From AV40 sp038230255 (GTDB lineage: Bacteria > Verrucomicrobiota > Verrucomicrobiia > Chthoniobacterales > UBA10450): 64,000 bases of DNA. The DNA is taken from the NCBI GenBank assembly GCA_038230255.1, contig JBBRNP010000004.1:124001-188000 (forward strand), written 5' to 3'. The position numbers and the translations under genes are program-made. Below the pieces are notes generated by a model that made no database searches, was not told the DNA's origin, and saw only the letters and a program-made list of their open reading frames with translations. Every line of letters begins with the position of its first letter. Position 1 is the first letter of the stretch. Below are positions 16,634 through 24,720 of the stretch, one piece after another.

Positions 16634-18015
16634 ACCAGGAGCAGCGCGGGATTTTCGAGAAGGTGGCGGAGCTCTTTCAAATACTCCGCGCCGAGCGCGC
16701 CATCGATCACGCGATGATCGCAGCTCATCGTGATCGACATGCGTTGGCCGGCGACGATCTGATCGCCATCGTCGATCACCGGAACTTTGGTCACCTTGCC
16801 GATAGCGAGGATGAAGCCTTGCGGCGGATTGATCACCGCACTGAACGAATCGATGCCCATGCCGCCTAAATTTGAGATGGTGAATGTGCCGCCCTGAAAT
16901 TCTTCCGGCTTCATTCGCTTGTTCCGCGCGCGGCCGGCGAGGTCTTTTACTGCTTCGCTGATTTCGCGAAGCGATTTGTTTTGCGCCGCGCGAACGACGG
17001 GTGTGAGCAATCCGTCTTCAATCGCGACCGCGATTCCAAGATCGACATCTGCGTATTGCACGATCGCGTCGCCGTCGAATGAAGCGTTCACGCGCGGCAC
17101 TTTCATGGCCGCTTGCACTGCCGCTTTGAGAACAAAATCGTTTACCGTAATTTTCGACGTGTCGGCACCTTCGCCGGCCGACTTCAATTCTTCACGCGCA
17201 GACATGAGCGGCGCGGCGTTGATCTCGATCGTTAGATAAAAATGCGGAATCGGCCCGAGACTTTCGACTAGACGTTGGGCAATGACTTTGCGCATGCCCG
17301 AGAGCTGAACACGCGATGCTCCAGCCTGCTGTGGTGGCAGCCTTCCCGGCTGCTTCTGCGCAGGCGAGACGGTCCGAGCCGGACTGGCACTTGCCTCCAC
17401 AGGTTTTGATTTCGCAGCGGCGCGGACATCTGTTTCAGTCACGCGCCCATCGGGTCCCGTTCCTTTTACGCTCGAAAGATCGACACCGAGCTCGGCCGCA
17501 ACTCGCCGCGCGACCGGCGATGCTTTGACGCGGGCTTCGTCAGTCCGAGCCGGACCGGCAGTTGGCTCTGCCGATTCTTTCTTGCCTTTTGGAGGTGCGG
17601 CCGACACGGCCGCCTCTACAGGTTTTTTCTTTTCTTGAGGCGGCGCAGTTTCCTTTTCTGTTTTCTCAGCCGGCGCCGGCTTCTCCGTTTCCGCTTGCGG
17701 CTTCTTTTCCGTTTTGTCTTCGGCTTTTTCTTCTTTCTTTGCCGGCTCCTTTTTTTCTTCCTTTTTCGGCGTTTCCTCGCCTTCTCCACCAATGAACGCG
17801 ATTTTGTCGCCGACGTTCACTTTCCCGCCTTCCTCGACGTAAATTTCGGTGAGCGTCCCGTCCTCGGGCGATTCCCATTCCATCGTCGCCTTGTCGGTTT
17901 CGATTTCAGCTATTACGTCGCCGGCTGAAACTTTGTCGCCCTTTTTCTTTTTCCACGAGACGAGCGTCCCCTCCGTCATGGTGTCGCTCAGCTTCGGCAT
18001 TTGGATCTCGGGCAT
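16630..18015 (-). CDS. pdhC: Dihydrolipoamide acetyltransferase, E2 of pyruvate dehydrogenase
   Basis: Core acetyltransferase of the pyruvate dehydrogenase complex, passing acetyl groups from E1 to CoA through a swinging lipoyl arm. One lipoyl domain (1-80) has the lipoylated K42 in ETDKATM. A long Lys/Glu/Pro linker (about 80-155) leads to the peripheral subunit-binding domain (SPVARRVAAELGVD, about 163-200), a second linker, and the catalytic domain (about 230-461) with DHRVIDGA carrying the active His and Asp. Both linkers contain translated dispersed repeats (17337-17384 and 17543-17613), giving ASPARTVSP and AGPARTDEA stretches; linkers tolerate this. Third gene of the complex, 39 bases after pdhB; a heptamer array fills the gap. 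No E3 gene is nearby. Confidence 0.96.
   Translation of the reverse strand: MPEIQMPKLSDTMTEGTLVSWKKKKGDKVSAGDVIAEIETDKATMEWESPEDGTLTEIYVEEGGKVNVGDKIAFIGGEGEETPKKEEKKEPAKKEEKAEDKTEKKPQAETEKPAPAEKTEKETAPPQEKKKPVEAAVSAAPPKGKKESAEPTAGPARTDEARVKASPVARRVAAELGVDLSSVKGTGPDGRVTETDVRAAAKSKPVEASASPARTVSPAQKQPGRLPPQQAGASRVQLSGMRKVIAQRLVESLGPIPHFYLTIEINAAPLMSAREELKSAGEGADTSKITVNDFVLKAAVQAAMKVPRVNASFDGDAIVQYADVDLGIAVAIEDGLLTPVVRAAQNKSLREISEAVKDLAGRARNKRMKPEEFQGGTFTISNLGGMGIDSFSAVINPPQGFILAIGKVTKVPVIDDGDQIVAGQRMSITMSCDHRVIDGALGAEYLKELRHLLENPALLLV
17337..17384. repeat. GC hairpin plus mini-hairpin repeat in E2 linker
   Basis: A perfect 6-bp hairpin (17337-17342 with 17348-17353, GCAGCC and GGCTGC) is followed by the mini-hairpin word GTCCGAGCCGGAC at 17372-17384 and then by CTCCACAGG. 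Both are translated within the E2 inter-domain linker. Confidence 0.8.
17543..17613. repeat. Mini-hairpin and GC-hairpin repeats in E2 linker, second cluster
   Basis: GTCCGAGCCGGAC at 17543-17555 is followed by a GCGGCC-GACAC-GGCCGC hairpin at 17597-17613 and then CTCTACAGG. On the coding strand the latter begins CCTGTAGAGG, close to CCTGTGGAGG beside the first linker cluster. Confidence 0.8.
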
Positions 18016-18022
18016 ATTAAGA

Positions 18023-18050
18023 AGTGACGAGTGACGAGTGACGTGTGACA
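18023..18050. repeat. Heptamer array, four units, between pdhB and pdhC
   Basis: Three exact AGTGACG units and one TGTGACA unit run without spacing across most of the 39-base gap between pdhB and pdhC. On the transcript the units read CGTCACT. Confidence 0.9.
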
Positions 18051-18054
18051 GGGT

Positions 18055-19038
18055 TCATGCGTAGCAAACTTTCTTTACTGCGGACATGAGTTTGTCGGCG
18101 TTCGGCAAAACAAATTTCTCGAGCCGCTCGTTGTAAGGCATTGGCACATCCTCTTGAGAAACGCGCAGGATCGGGGCGTCAAGCTCATCAAAAATATTTT
18201 TCTGGATCCGGTAACAAACTTCCGCCCCGACACCGCAGAACGGACGGTCTTGTTCGACGATGATCGCGCGATGGGTCTTGGAGACGGAATTAAAGATCGT
18301 CGTCTCATCCAGAGGCTTGATTGAACGAAGATCGACAATCTCCGCCGAAATATCTTCCTCCTCGAGCTGAGCGGCGACGGCGAGTGCAAGCGGAACGGTT
18401 TGCGCGTAACAAATGATCGAGACGTCGCTGCCTTCGCGTTTCACTTCGGCCTGGCCGAGCGGAATGAGCAACTCTTTGTCCGGCGGCTCAACCAATCCTT
18501 TCGAGCTGTAAAGAAGCTCCGCTTCGAGGACGAGAACCGGGTTGTCATCGCGCACCGCGGTTTTTAATAAACCCTTGGCATCGCGCGGTGTGGCCGGCGT
18601 GCAAACTTTTAGACCAGGCGCGTTCGCGTAGAACGATTCAGTCGCGTGCGAATGGGTTGCACCGAGCTGGTGCGCCGGGCCATTCGGTCCACGAAACGTA
18701 ATCGGAATATTAAACTGGCCGCCTGACATCATTAGCATGTTAGGCGCGTTGTTCACCACCTGGTCGAACGCCACGAACGAAAAACTGAAGGTCATGAACT
18801 CGATGATCGGTCGCAATCCGACCATGGCCGCGCCAACGCCGAGTCCGGCAAAACCGTTTTCGCTAATCGGCGTGTCGATAATCCGCTTCGGTCCAAATCG
18901 TTCGAGCAAACCCTGGCTCACTTTGTAAGCGCCGTTGTATTCCGCGACTTCCTCGCCCATCAGAAAGACATTCGGGTCCCGCTCCAGTTCTTCGGCGAGC
19001 GCTTCGTTCAATGCCTGGCGGTAAGTTATTTCCCTCAC
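18055..19038 (-). CDS. pdhB: Pyruvate dehydrogenase E1 component, beta subunit
   Basis: A 327-residue beta chain of the heterotetrameric E1, which with the alpha chain decarboxylates pyruvate on thiamine diphosphate and acetylates the E2 lipoyl group. The family N-terminus EITYRQALNEAL and MGEEVAEYNGAYKVSQGL are present, with DTPISENGFAGLGVGAA supplying the E that contacts the ThDP ring. GPNGPAHQLGATHSH and the C-terminal transketolase domain (VDLRSIKPLD, IVEQD) follow. Its start overlaps the pdhA stop by four bases, so translation is coupled. Length is typical (about 325). Confidence 0.96.
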   Translation of the reverse strand: MREITYRQALNEALAEELERDPNVFLMGEEVAEYNGAYKVSQGLLERFGPKRIIDTPISENGFAGLGVGAAMVGLRPIIEFMTFSFSFVAFDQVVNNAPNMLMMSGGQFNIPITFRGPNGPAHQLGATHSHATESFYANAPGLKVCTPATPRDAKGLLKTAVRDDNPVLVLEAELLYSSKGLVEPPDKELLIPLGQAEVKREGSDVSIICYAQTVPLALAVAAQLEEEDISAEIVDLRSIKPLDETTIFNSVSKTHRAIIVEQDRPFCGVGAEVCYRIQKNIFDELDAPILRVSQEDVPMPYNERLEKFVLPNADKLMSAVKKVCYA

Positions 19039-20012
19039 GCTTTTTCTCCCTTGAAGTAGGCGTAGTCGTAGACCTTTTCCACGGGAAGCTCAGGACTTTT
19101 CTCCGCAAATTTCACCGATGCGAGCGCGGTCTCCTTCGCTTTTTTGTCGAGCGCGTCGAATTGTTCGTTGGTCAGCTTGCCTTCTCGCGTGAGCTGCGCC
19201 CGTAAACGGATGATCGGATCGTCGAGCCGATATTTCTCGAGTTCCTCTTTAGTTCGATAACTGGCCGGGTCCGACATCGAATGGCCGCGATAACGATAAG
19301 TCCGGATTTCGACGAATGCCGGGTGCGGATCTTTGCGAATCGAGGTGATGATGTCGCTCAGTTTGTCGCGCACTTCACGAAAGTTCATGCCATCGACGAT
19401 TTCGCCGGGGATGTCGTAGCCTTCGGCCCGGTCGACGATTTGCTTCAACGATGTCGATCTTTGGACCGACGTTCCCATGGCGAAGAGGTTGTTCTCGCAA
19501 ATCAGGACGACTGGGAGTTTGTAAAGCGCGATCAGATTCAACGCTTCGTGGAACGCCCCCTGATTAATCGCGCCGTCACCGAAGAAGCAGAGTGTAACGC
19601 GATCTTCTTCACGGTACTTGCACGCGAACGCCAAGCCCGCCGCAAGCGGGACGTGCGCCCCGACGATGGCGTGTCCCCCGTACATGTGATTTTTCTTGTC
19701 GAAAAAATGCATCGAGCCGCCGAGCCCTTGGGAACAGCCGGTCGCTTTGCCGAAAAGTTCCGCCATGCACGCGTTCGCGCTTGTGCCGCGCGCAAGCGCA
19801 TGACCGTGATCGCGATAAGCGGTGATGACGTAATCGTCATCCCGCACGGCCGCGACTGAGCCGGCGACGACCGCTTCCTGGCCGATGTAAAGATGGCAGA
19901 AGCCGCCGATCTTCTGCGCTTGATATTGCTGGCTCGCGCGTTCCTCGAAACGCCGGATCAGCAGCATCAGCGCGAGCATCTCGACCTCGTCGCGTTGCTC
20001 TGGCCGCTGCAT
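19035..20012 (-). CDS. pdhA: Pyruvate dehydrogenase E1 component, alpha subunit
   Basis: A 325-residue ThDP-binding alpha chain of E1. The ThDP motif GDGAINQGAFHEALN (GDG...N) and the conserved YRDHGHAL and GLGGSMHFF loops are present, and YRYRGHSMSDPASYR marks the regulatory-loop region of the family. GHSMSDP follows the alpha-subunit pattern of PDH rather than branched-chain dehydrogenases; the E2 and gene order agree. It starts 6 bases after the DUF6580 gene stop, so that gene probably leads the operon. The order DUF6580-pdhA-pdhB-pdhC is tightly packed. Confidence 0.96.
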   Translation of the reverse strand: MQRPEQRDEVEMLALMLLIRRFEERASQQYQAQKIGGFCHLYIGQEAVVAGSVAAVRDDDYVITAYRDHGHALARGTSANACMAELFGKATGCSQGLGGSMHFFDKKNHMYGGHAIVGAHVPLAAGLAFACKYREEDRVTLCFFGDGAINQGAFHEALNLIALYKLPVVLICENNLFAMGTSVQRSTSLKQIVDRAEGYDIPGEIVDGMNFREVRDKLSDIITSIRKDPHPAFVEIRTYRYRGHSMSDPASYRTKEELEKYRLDDPIIRLRAQLTREGKLTNEQFDALDKKAKETALASVKFAEKSPELPVEKVYDYAYFKGEKA

Positions 20013-20018
20013 CGAAAT

Positions 20019-20606
20019 CTACGCGGCGCGAGGCAATGCAGCTCCAGCGCGCGCCCGGCTGGTTTTTCGCCCGAAATTCATACACGCCACGAAAAGCAGC
20101 GTGAAGAACAGATCGCTGAGGATGGTATTACGGAAAAACATCCAGGTCGGCGTGGCGCTGTAAGCCGGCAGACCAACTGTCAGCGCCTGGAGCAATCCAC
20201 CGAAGTTCTTCACATATCCGGGATCGAACGCCCAGGAGACGATGTTCGTGACAACGTAAAAGATAACGGAGGCCGCGATCGAAGCTGGCAGCAGGGTCTT
20301 GAGCGAAGCGCGATTCTGTAAGAGCAGGCCGAGCCCGCCCACGAGGGCGAAGCCGAGATAATGCGAAGCGACAAACGGACTGAGCAAGGAAAAGCCGTAG
20401 TGAAGGTTGAGCACAACGTCCGAAATGAGGAGCGCGATCATTGGGACGGTGAACTTGTATCTCGTGGGGAAGTAAGCGGCCGCGCAAAGCGCGATCGCGG
20501 CCAACGGTGCGAGGTTCGACAACCACGCCGTGCCGGAATGAATCAAGAGTGCCGCCGCAATCCGATAGGCGACGGCGGCTAAAATAAGAATGAGCGCCGG
20601 AATCAT
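20019..20606 (-). CDS. DUF6580-type integral membrane protein
   Basis: A 195-residue protein with five or six hydrophobic segments and the pattern of DUF6580: an N-terminal helix, NLAPLAAIALCAAAYF, then LLISDVVLNLHYGFS and a C-terminal FFRNTILSDLFFTLLF. The family is found mostly in Verrucomicrobiota and Bacteroidota; its role is unknown, though an ECF S-component-like transporter fold has been considered on grounds of topology (inference). It is the first gene before pdhA with 6 bases between, so co-expression with pyruvate dehydrogenase is likely. A link to thiamine or lipoate supply is possible but unsupported. Confidence 0.75.
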   Translation of the reverse strand: MIPALILILAAVAYRIAAALLIHSGTAWLSNLAPLAAIALCAAAYFPTRYKFTVPMIALLISDVVLNLHYGFSLLSPFVASHYLGFALVGGLGLLLQNRASLKTLLPASIAASVIFYVVTNIVSWAFDPGYVKNFGGLLQALTVGLPAYSATPTWMFFRNTILSDLFFTLLFVACMNFGRKTSRARAGAALPRAA

Positions 20607-20740
20607 TGGACGAAATCTAGCCGTCCTGCGGTGGTTGCAAAGCTGATTCCTTCAGATCGGCGAGCGGCAGACACCGCGAGCAACCGACTTCGATGGACAG
20701 GCAAACGGGCGCAATTAAACTCCACGTCTTGCGTTTGACA

Positions 20741-21460
20741 ATGAAAGCGATAGTTCTGACGTGCGATCGGTACCGAGCGGTGACCGAACACATGATTTAT
20801 AAGTACCAGGAGCTCTGGCCGGATCATCCGTTCGTATTTCGAATCCCGTATCAGGAGGTGGGCGGACGGGCGACAGCCAGCACTGAGTATGTCAAAACCG
20901 CTCCGGAGATTCGGGAAACAGTTTTGCAATTGATCGCCGACCTTGACGATGAGGAATGGATTTACTGGTGCGTGGACGACAAATATCCAATGCAGCTGGT
21001 CCTTGAGAAAATCCGCCAATTCATGACCGACCTATCTCATTGGGACGACATGAGCAGCTTGTTGTTCTGTCGATGTAAAGCGCTATTGAGGCGCCCCGAC
21101 GAGACACTTTATCCGAAAGAATGGCGTAATTCGTTCGGAGACATTTACCTTGAACGCACGGCCTGGAACCAAATCTGGATCCATCAATTCCTTAAGATCA
21201 AAGTGCTGCGCCATCTCTTCACGCATATGCCGAAGGAGATCGGCTCGGCCAAACAAATGGATCATCTGAAGGATGATGTCACTAAACTCCCCGAGCATCG
21301 CCTGTTTGTGACGAAGGATAACTTCGCCGTTTTCGGAGAAAGTACGCACAAGGGTACGATCAATCAGAATTGCTACGAGAGTATTATCAAGGCGCGAATC
21401 GAACTTCCGAAGTGGTTTCGACGGCCAAACGGCAAGTATGTGATTAACGGTAAACTTTAA
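20741..21460 (+). CDS. Glycosyltransferase-like protein of unknown family
   Basis: A 239-residue soluble protein starting MKAIVLTCDRY. The opening beta strand, the WPDHPFVFRIPY segment and an acidic WCVDDKYP motif (about residue 76) resemble a GT-A nucleotide-sugar fold with a DXD-like metal site. I cannot place it in a named family. The frame is open from 20693 but the ATG at 20741 begins the first beta strand. It is transcribed toward the sulfotransferase gene and ends 17 bases from it, divergent from the DUF6580-pdh operon. Together with the sulfotransferase and sulfatase it may belong to a small glycan-modifying island. Confidence 0.6.
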   Translation: MKAIVLTCDRYRAVTEHMIYKYQELWPDHPFVFRIPYQEVGGRATASTEYVKTAPEIRETVLQLIADLDDEEWIYWCVDDKYPMQLVLEKIRQFMTDLSHWDDMSSLLFCRCKALLRRPDETLYPKEWRNSFGDIYLERTAWNQIWIHQFLKIKVLRHLFTHMPKEIGSAKQMDHLKDDVTKLPEHRLFVTKDNFAVFGESTHKGTINQNCYESIIKARIELPKWFRRPNGKYVINGKL

Positions 21461-21477
21461 CCGGCCAGGCACCCGCG

Positions 21478-22125
21478 TCAGAGATAACCATAGCGCCGCA
21501 ATGGTTCCTGCAAGAGAAGGTCAAGCCGCCCCGCATCACGATCGCTGACAAATTGGCGCCAACCCCCGATCTCCCCGCGATAAATATGGTTGCCGTGAAT
21601 TTGCGACTCGGGATCGATCTGTTTAAAGCTGCTTAGCCGTTGCGACACTTCCCGATTTCTTTCCAATGAATATTGATTGACCAGCTCAGCGATCTTTTCC
21701 GGACTCACCGCGATGCCGAATGTTTTTTCAACGGCTTCGAATACGGTCGCGGGTTTAGTGGCGAAATCTTCATATCGAAGCGAGCAGATATCCCCACGAT
21801 CAAAATAGCGGTTCAAATCTTTCACCCGATCCTGGCAAAGGCCGGCAAATTTCTCGATCTCCGCCTCATTCATTTGCCCGTCCGCCTTTGCGGGATTACT
21901 TCTTCGCCAGAGCGACACTACAACGTCGCGGAAATCGCGAAAAGATACCGCGGTTTTCACGCGGTGATGACAATACCGGTGAGTTTTCGCCACTCCCGCC
22001 GGATAGATCCCGCTAACTAGTTGATAGACCAACGTGCTGCCCGAGCGCGGAATGCCGTAACAGACAAACTCGAGATCGGCCTCAGGCACATCCTCGAGAT
22101 TTTTGTAAAAACCGTTTGGTAACAT
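21478..22125 (-). CDS. PAPS-dependent sulfotransferase domain protein
   Basis: A 215-residue cytosolic-type sulfotransferase that would move sulfate from PAPS to a carbohydrate or lipid hydroxyl. The 5'-phosphosulfate loop GIPRSGSTL (residues 24-32) and the 3'-phosphate-binding segment FRDFRDVVVSLWRR are both clear. RYEDFATKP is also typical. It lies 31 bases after the sulfatase gene on the same strand, so the two are probably one operon. No PAPS synthesis genes (cysDNC) are in the window. Short length suggests the minimal catalytic core. Confidence 0.88.
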   Translation of the reverse strand: MLPNGFYKNLEDVPEADLEFVCYGIPRSGSTLVYQLVSGIYPAGVAKTHRYCHHRVKTAVSFRDFRDVVVSLWRRSNPAKADGQMNEAEIEKFAGLCQDRVKDLNRYFDRGDICSLRYEDFATKPATVFEAVEKTFGIAVSPEKIAELVNQYSLERNREVSQRLSSFKQIDPESQIHGNHIYRGEIGGWRQFVSDRDAGRLDLLLQEPLRRYGYL

Positions 22126-22156
22126 GAATCTGAAATGTGCGCCGATCAGGCGTTCT

Positions 22157-23608
22157 TCAGTCGAATGAAAGATTGACGGTATCGGAGGTGGATTCCTGCC
22201 ACTGCCGAATCTTGTTCCCGCAACGCGCTATTTCTTGAGAATGTTGCCCGCTGTAATAAACATTTCGCGTTTCGAAGGGGTCCTCATTCAAATTATAAAG
22301 TTCGTTCAGATCGTTGTCTCGCAAGCTTAGCTTCCAACCGTCGAGGGAGATCACAGTTCGAGTGGATTCGTTTATCGCCTGCTCAACCAAGGGCTGCGGG
22401 GCCAGCGTCGTACCTTTCTTGAGCCTCTTTTCGCGTTTCTTGTACGGATTCCATTCAATAAAAACATCCTCCGGCTCCGTCTTTTCTCCGCGCATCAATG
22501 GCACCAGGCTCTTACCAACAGGTTGAGAGCCCATCGGTCGGTCTAACAGCTCTATCAAGGTCGGAACGAAATCGATGTGGCTGACCGGTTGCATAACCAT
22601 GTGGGACTGCTGACCGGGAACTTTAATCAAGTAGGGAACGCGCACGGCTTGTTCAAACATTACTCCCTTACCGAAAAGATGCTGGGTGCCTAACAAGTCG
22701 CCGTGATCGCTCGTATGAACGATCACTGTATCATTGGCCAGGCCGGTACTTTCAAGACAGCCGAGAACCGAACCGATGCACTGATCAACGAAGGTCACAA
22801 GGCCGAGGTATTTTTGTTTAAGGTTTCGATAATCGTCCACCGTGAGACCAAATTGAAACTGACGCACGGTTCCGCTTTTATCTTGGGTTACTCGGTGCTG
22901 CTGCCATTCACGGGTCAGGCGGTATCGCAGCGGAAGATCATTGTCCGCCGCAGGATCGACAGCTGTAGGATCCAGATCCACGTCGTCAATCGGATGTTCA
23001 CTATTAAACGGGCTGTTGTAAGGGGAGTGCGGCTCGACGAAGGCCACCACCAGAACAAATGGATCTCTCCGATTCCGCTTAATGAATTCGCACGCGTGCT
23101 CTTGAACAAATCTGGGCTGCGATAACTCAAGCGGCAGATTGCTGATCGTGAGCGCGGCGAAGCCCCCTTTTTCGTGATCAGGCTTTAGTCCATGTCCGAG
23201 CAGAAACTTGCTGTAATCGCTAACGCCCTCTACGGAAATCCACTCGTGAAAGCCTCGTTGCGTTGGCGGTTGCTCGCGCAGGTGCCACTTGCCAACGTAA
23301 CCGGCACGGTAGTTATCGCCGATCAGCTCGGGCAACGTGGCCAGACCTCGATCGAGAGCGAATCCATTATTGGTGCAGCCGGTAGCGTGAGGCCAAAGCC
23401 CGGTCATCAAAGACGCGCGCGAGGGCGAACACACCGGTTGGGTAACGTAAGCCCGGTTAAAAACGACGCTTTCCGACGCGAGTTTATTTAAATTGGGAGC
23501 GTGAACCTTCCCGTTTCCGTAACAAGCAAGAGTATCGGCCCGTTGTTGATCGGGCAGGAAAATAACGAGGTTACGTTTGCGCCGATCCTGGCCTGATTGC
23601 GACGTCAT
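22157..23608 (-). CDS. Type I sulfatase (formylglycine-dependent)
   Basis: A 483-residue sulfatase of the alkaline-phosphatase superfamily. C60 in VCSPSRAS matches the C-x-P-S-R motif oxidised to formylglycine by a generating enzyme. LPDQQRADT supplies the first metal aspartate and HTSDHGDLLG the second metal site. No signal peptide is apparent at the ATG at 23608, so it may act in the cytoplasm or start elsewhere. Likely substrate is a sulfated glycan, inferred from family and from the adjacent sulfotransferase. The formylglycine-generating enzyme gene is not in the window. Confidence 0.92.
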   Translation of the reverse strand: MTSQSGQDRRKRNLVIFLPDQQRADTLACYGNGKVHAPNLNKLASESVVFNRAYVTQPVCSPSRASLMTGLWPHATGCTNNGFALDRGLATLPELIGDNYRAGYVGKWHLREQPPTQRGFHEWISVEGVSDYSKFLLGHGLKPDHEKGGFAALTISNLPLELSQPRFVQEHACEFIKRNRRDPFVLVVAFVEPHSPYNSPFNSEHPIDDVDLDPTAVDPAADNDLPLRYRLTREWQQHRVTQDKSGTVRQFQFGLTVDDYRNLKQKYLGLVTFVDQCIGSVLGCLESTGLANDTVIVHTSDHGDLLGTQHLFGKGVMFEQAVRVPYLIKVPGQQSHMVMQPVSHIDFVPTLIELLDRPMGSQPVGKSLVPLMRGEKTEPEDVFIEWNPYKKREKRLKKGTTLAPQPLVEQAINESTRTVISLDGWKLSLRDNDLNELYNLNEDPFETRNVYYSGQHSQEIARCGNKIRQWQESTSDTVNLSFD

Positions 23609-23697
23609 ACCAAACTCTGCAAGGCGCGAATTTTACGACAGCGCCGAACGTTCGAGCTAGGTCGATCTTATTCCGACAAGCCCGGCTCGTCAGCGAA

Positions 23698-23955
23698 TTA
23701 TTTTCGCGCAGCGGCGCCGGCGATCAAAGCATTGAGCCGCGCCTTGCGGCGATCGGCCGCGTTGCGATGAATAATTCCCCGTTTAGCTGCTTTATCGAGC
23801 GCGGAAATCAGGCTGCGAATCTGTTCGGCATCGGGCTTGGTCGCACCGCCAACGCGTTTTTGCAACGTGCGGAGCCGAGTCCGCACACCGCGGTTTTGGT
23901 TAGCGCGCGTAAGCGATTGCCGGGAACGTTTCGCTGCGGATTTGGTATTGGCCAT
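23698..23955 (-). CDS. rpsT: 30S ribosomal protein S20
   Basis: An 85-residue basic protein beginning MANTKSAAKRSRQS, the S20 signature, and ending in an Ala/Arg-rich helix. It binds 16S rRNA early in 30S assembly. The frame extends to 24006 but those 17 residues do not belong to the family. It is transcribed alone, 75 bases after the L,D-transpeptidase stop; that gap contains a GTCG-loop hairpin at 24011-24028. Confidence 0.95.
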   Translation of the reverse strand: MANTKSAAKRSRQSLTRANQNRGVRTRLRTLQKRVGGATKPDAEQIRSLISALDKAAKRGIIHRNAADRRKARLNALIAGAAARK

Positions 23956-24010
23956 GGTGGTGTTACCGAAAATTTGCGGGGCGTGGACGCTCGCGCAGGC
24001 CGACAAAATG

Positions 24011-24028
24011 TCAAGATGTCGATCTTGA
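24011..24028. repeat. GTCG-loop stem containing the 10-mer word
   Basis: A perfect 7-bp inverted repeat, TCAAGAT (24011-24017) and ATCTTGA (24022-24028), closes on the tetranucleotide GTCG. It contains TGTCGATCTT and lies just past the L,D-transpeptidase stop codon. Similar stems lie at 42271-42286 and 54104-54117. Confidence 0.75.
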
Positions 24029-24029
24029 A

Positions 24030-24701
24030 TCAGGTCCGCGGGCCGGACGCGACCTTCATTTGCGAAGAATCTTTTCTCAGACCCGAAGCGGAGGCCGGAG
24101 CGTCAAAGCCGTAAACTTCGGGATCGGGCATCTTCGAAGCTTTGGGCAATCGATCCTGAACGATCTCAACTGGCGCACCGAGCGGCAGCTGGTTGTAAAG
24201 TGCGGTCACGTCGCTCGATTTCATGCGGATGCAGCCGAAGCTGGCCGGCCGGCCGATTATTTTCTCTTCGTTCGTTCCGTGAATGTAAATGCAGCGGCTG
24301 AAAGCATGCGCGTTCGAGGCTTGCAATCCGCGCAGCCAAATAATGCGCGTCATCACTGGATCGCGCTCCGGAGTATTCGGCCGCAGAACCTCGCCGGTCC
24401 AGCGGCGATTATGGAAGACCGCTCCAAATGGCGCGTGGTCGCCAATTTTTTGCGCGACCTGCAATAATCCCAGTGGAGTAGCAAGACTGCCCCACCTGTC
24501 CCCCAACCCGTATTTGGAAGTCGAAACTGGATAGGTCGCGGCAACCGTTCCGTTCTCGATCAGCATTAGCTTTTGATCCGGGATACTGATTACGACGCGA
24601 GTGGAAAGAGTCGGCACCGGAACAGTGATGGCACGAAGAGGGACAGCGCACAAAATGAGCGCCACAACGATGGCGGAGGGACGAAACATCCGCGCTCTCA
24701 T
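24030..24701 (-). CDS. L,D-transpeptidase (YkuD domain)
   Basis: A 223-residue exported enzyme that would make 3-3 peptidoglycan cross-links or attach proteins to peptidoglycan. A signal-like hydrophobic segment (about residues 6-22) precedes the YkuD domain (about 33-200) with IHGTN (H141) and SFGCIRM (catalytic C157). ATG at 24701 is preferred because it lies 19 bases after the stop of the glycosyltransferase gene and starts just before the signal segment; an ATG at 24689 is almost as good. Likely co-transcribed with the upstream glycosyltransferase. Confidence 0.9.
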   Translation of the reverse strand: MRARMFRPSAIVVALILCAVPLRAITVPVPTLSTRVVISIPDQKLMLIENGTVAATYPVSTSKYGLGDRWGSLATPLGLLQVAQKIGDHAPFGAVFHNRRWTGEVLRPNTPERDPVMTRIIWLRGLQASNAHAFSRCIYIHGTNEEKIIGRPASFGCIRMKSSDVTALYNQLPLGAPVEIVQDRLPKASKMPDPEVYGFDAPASASGLRKDSSQMKVASGPRT

Positions 24702-24720
24702 AACCCAAAAACGCGTTTTG

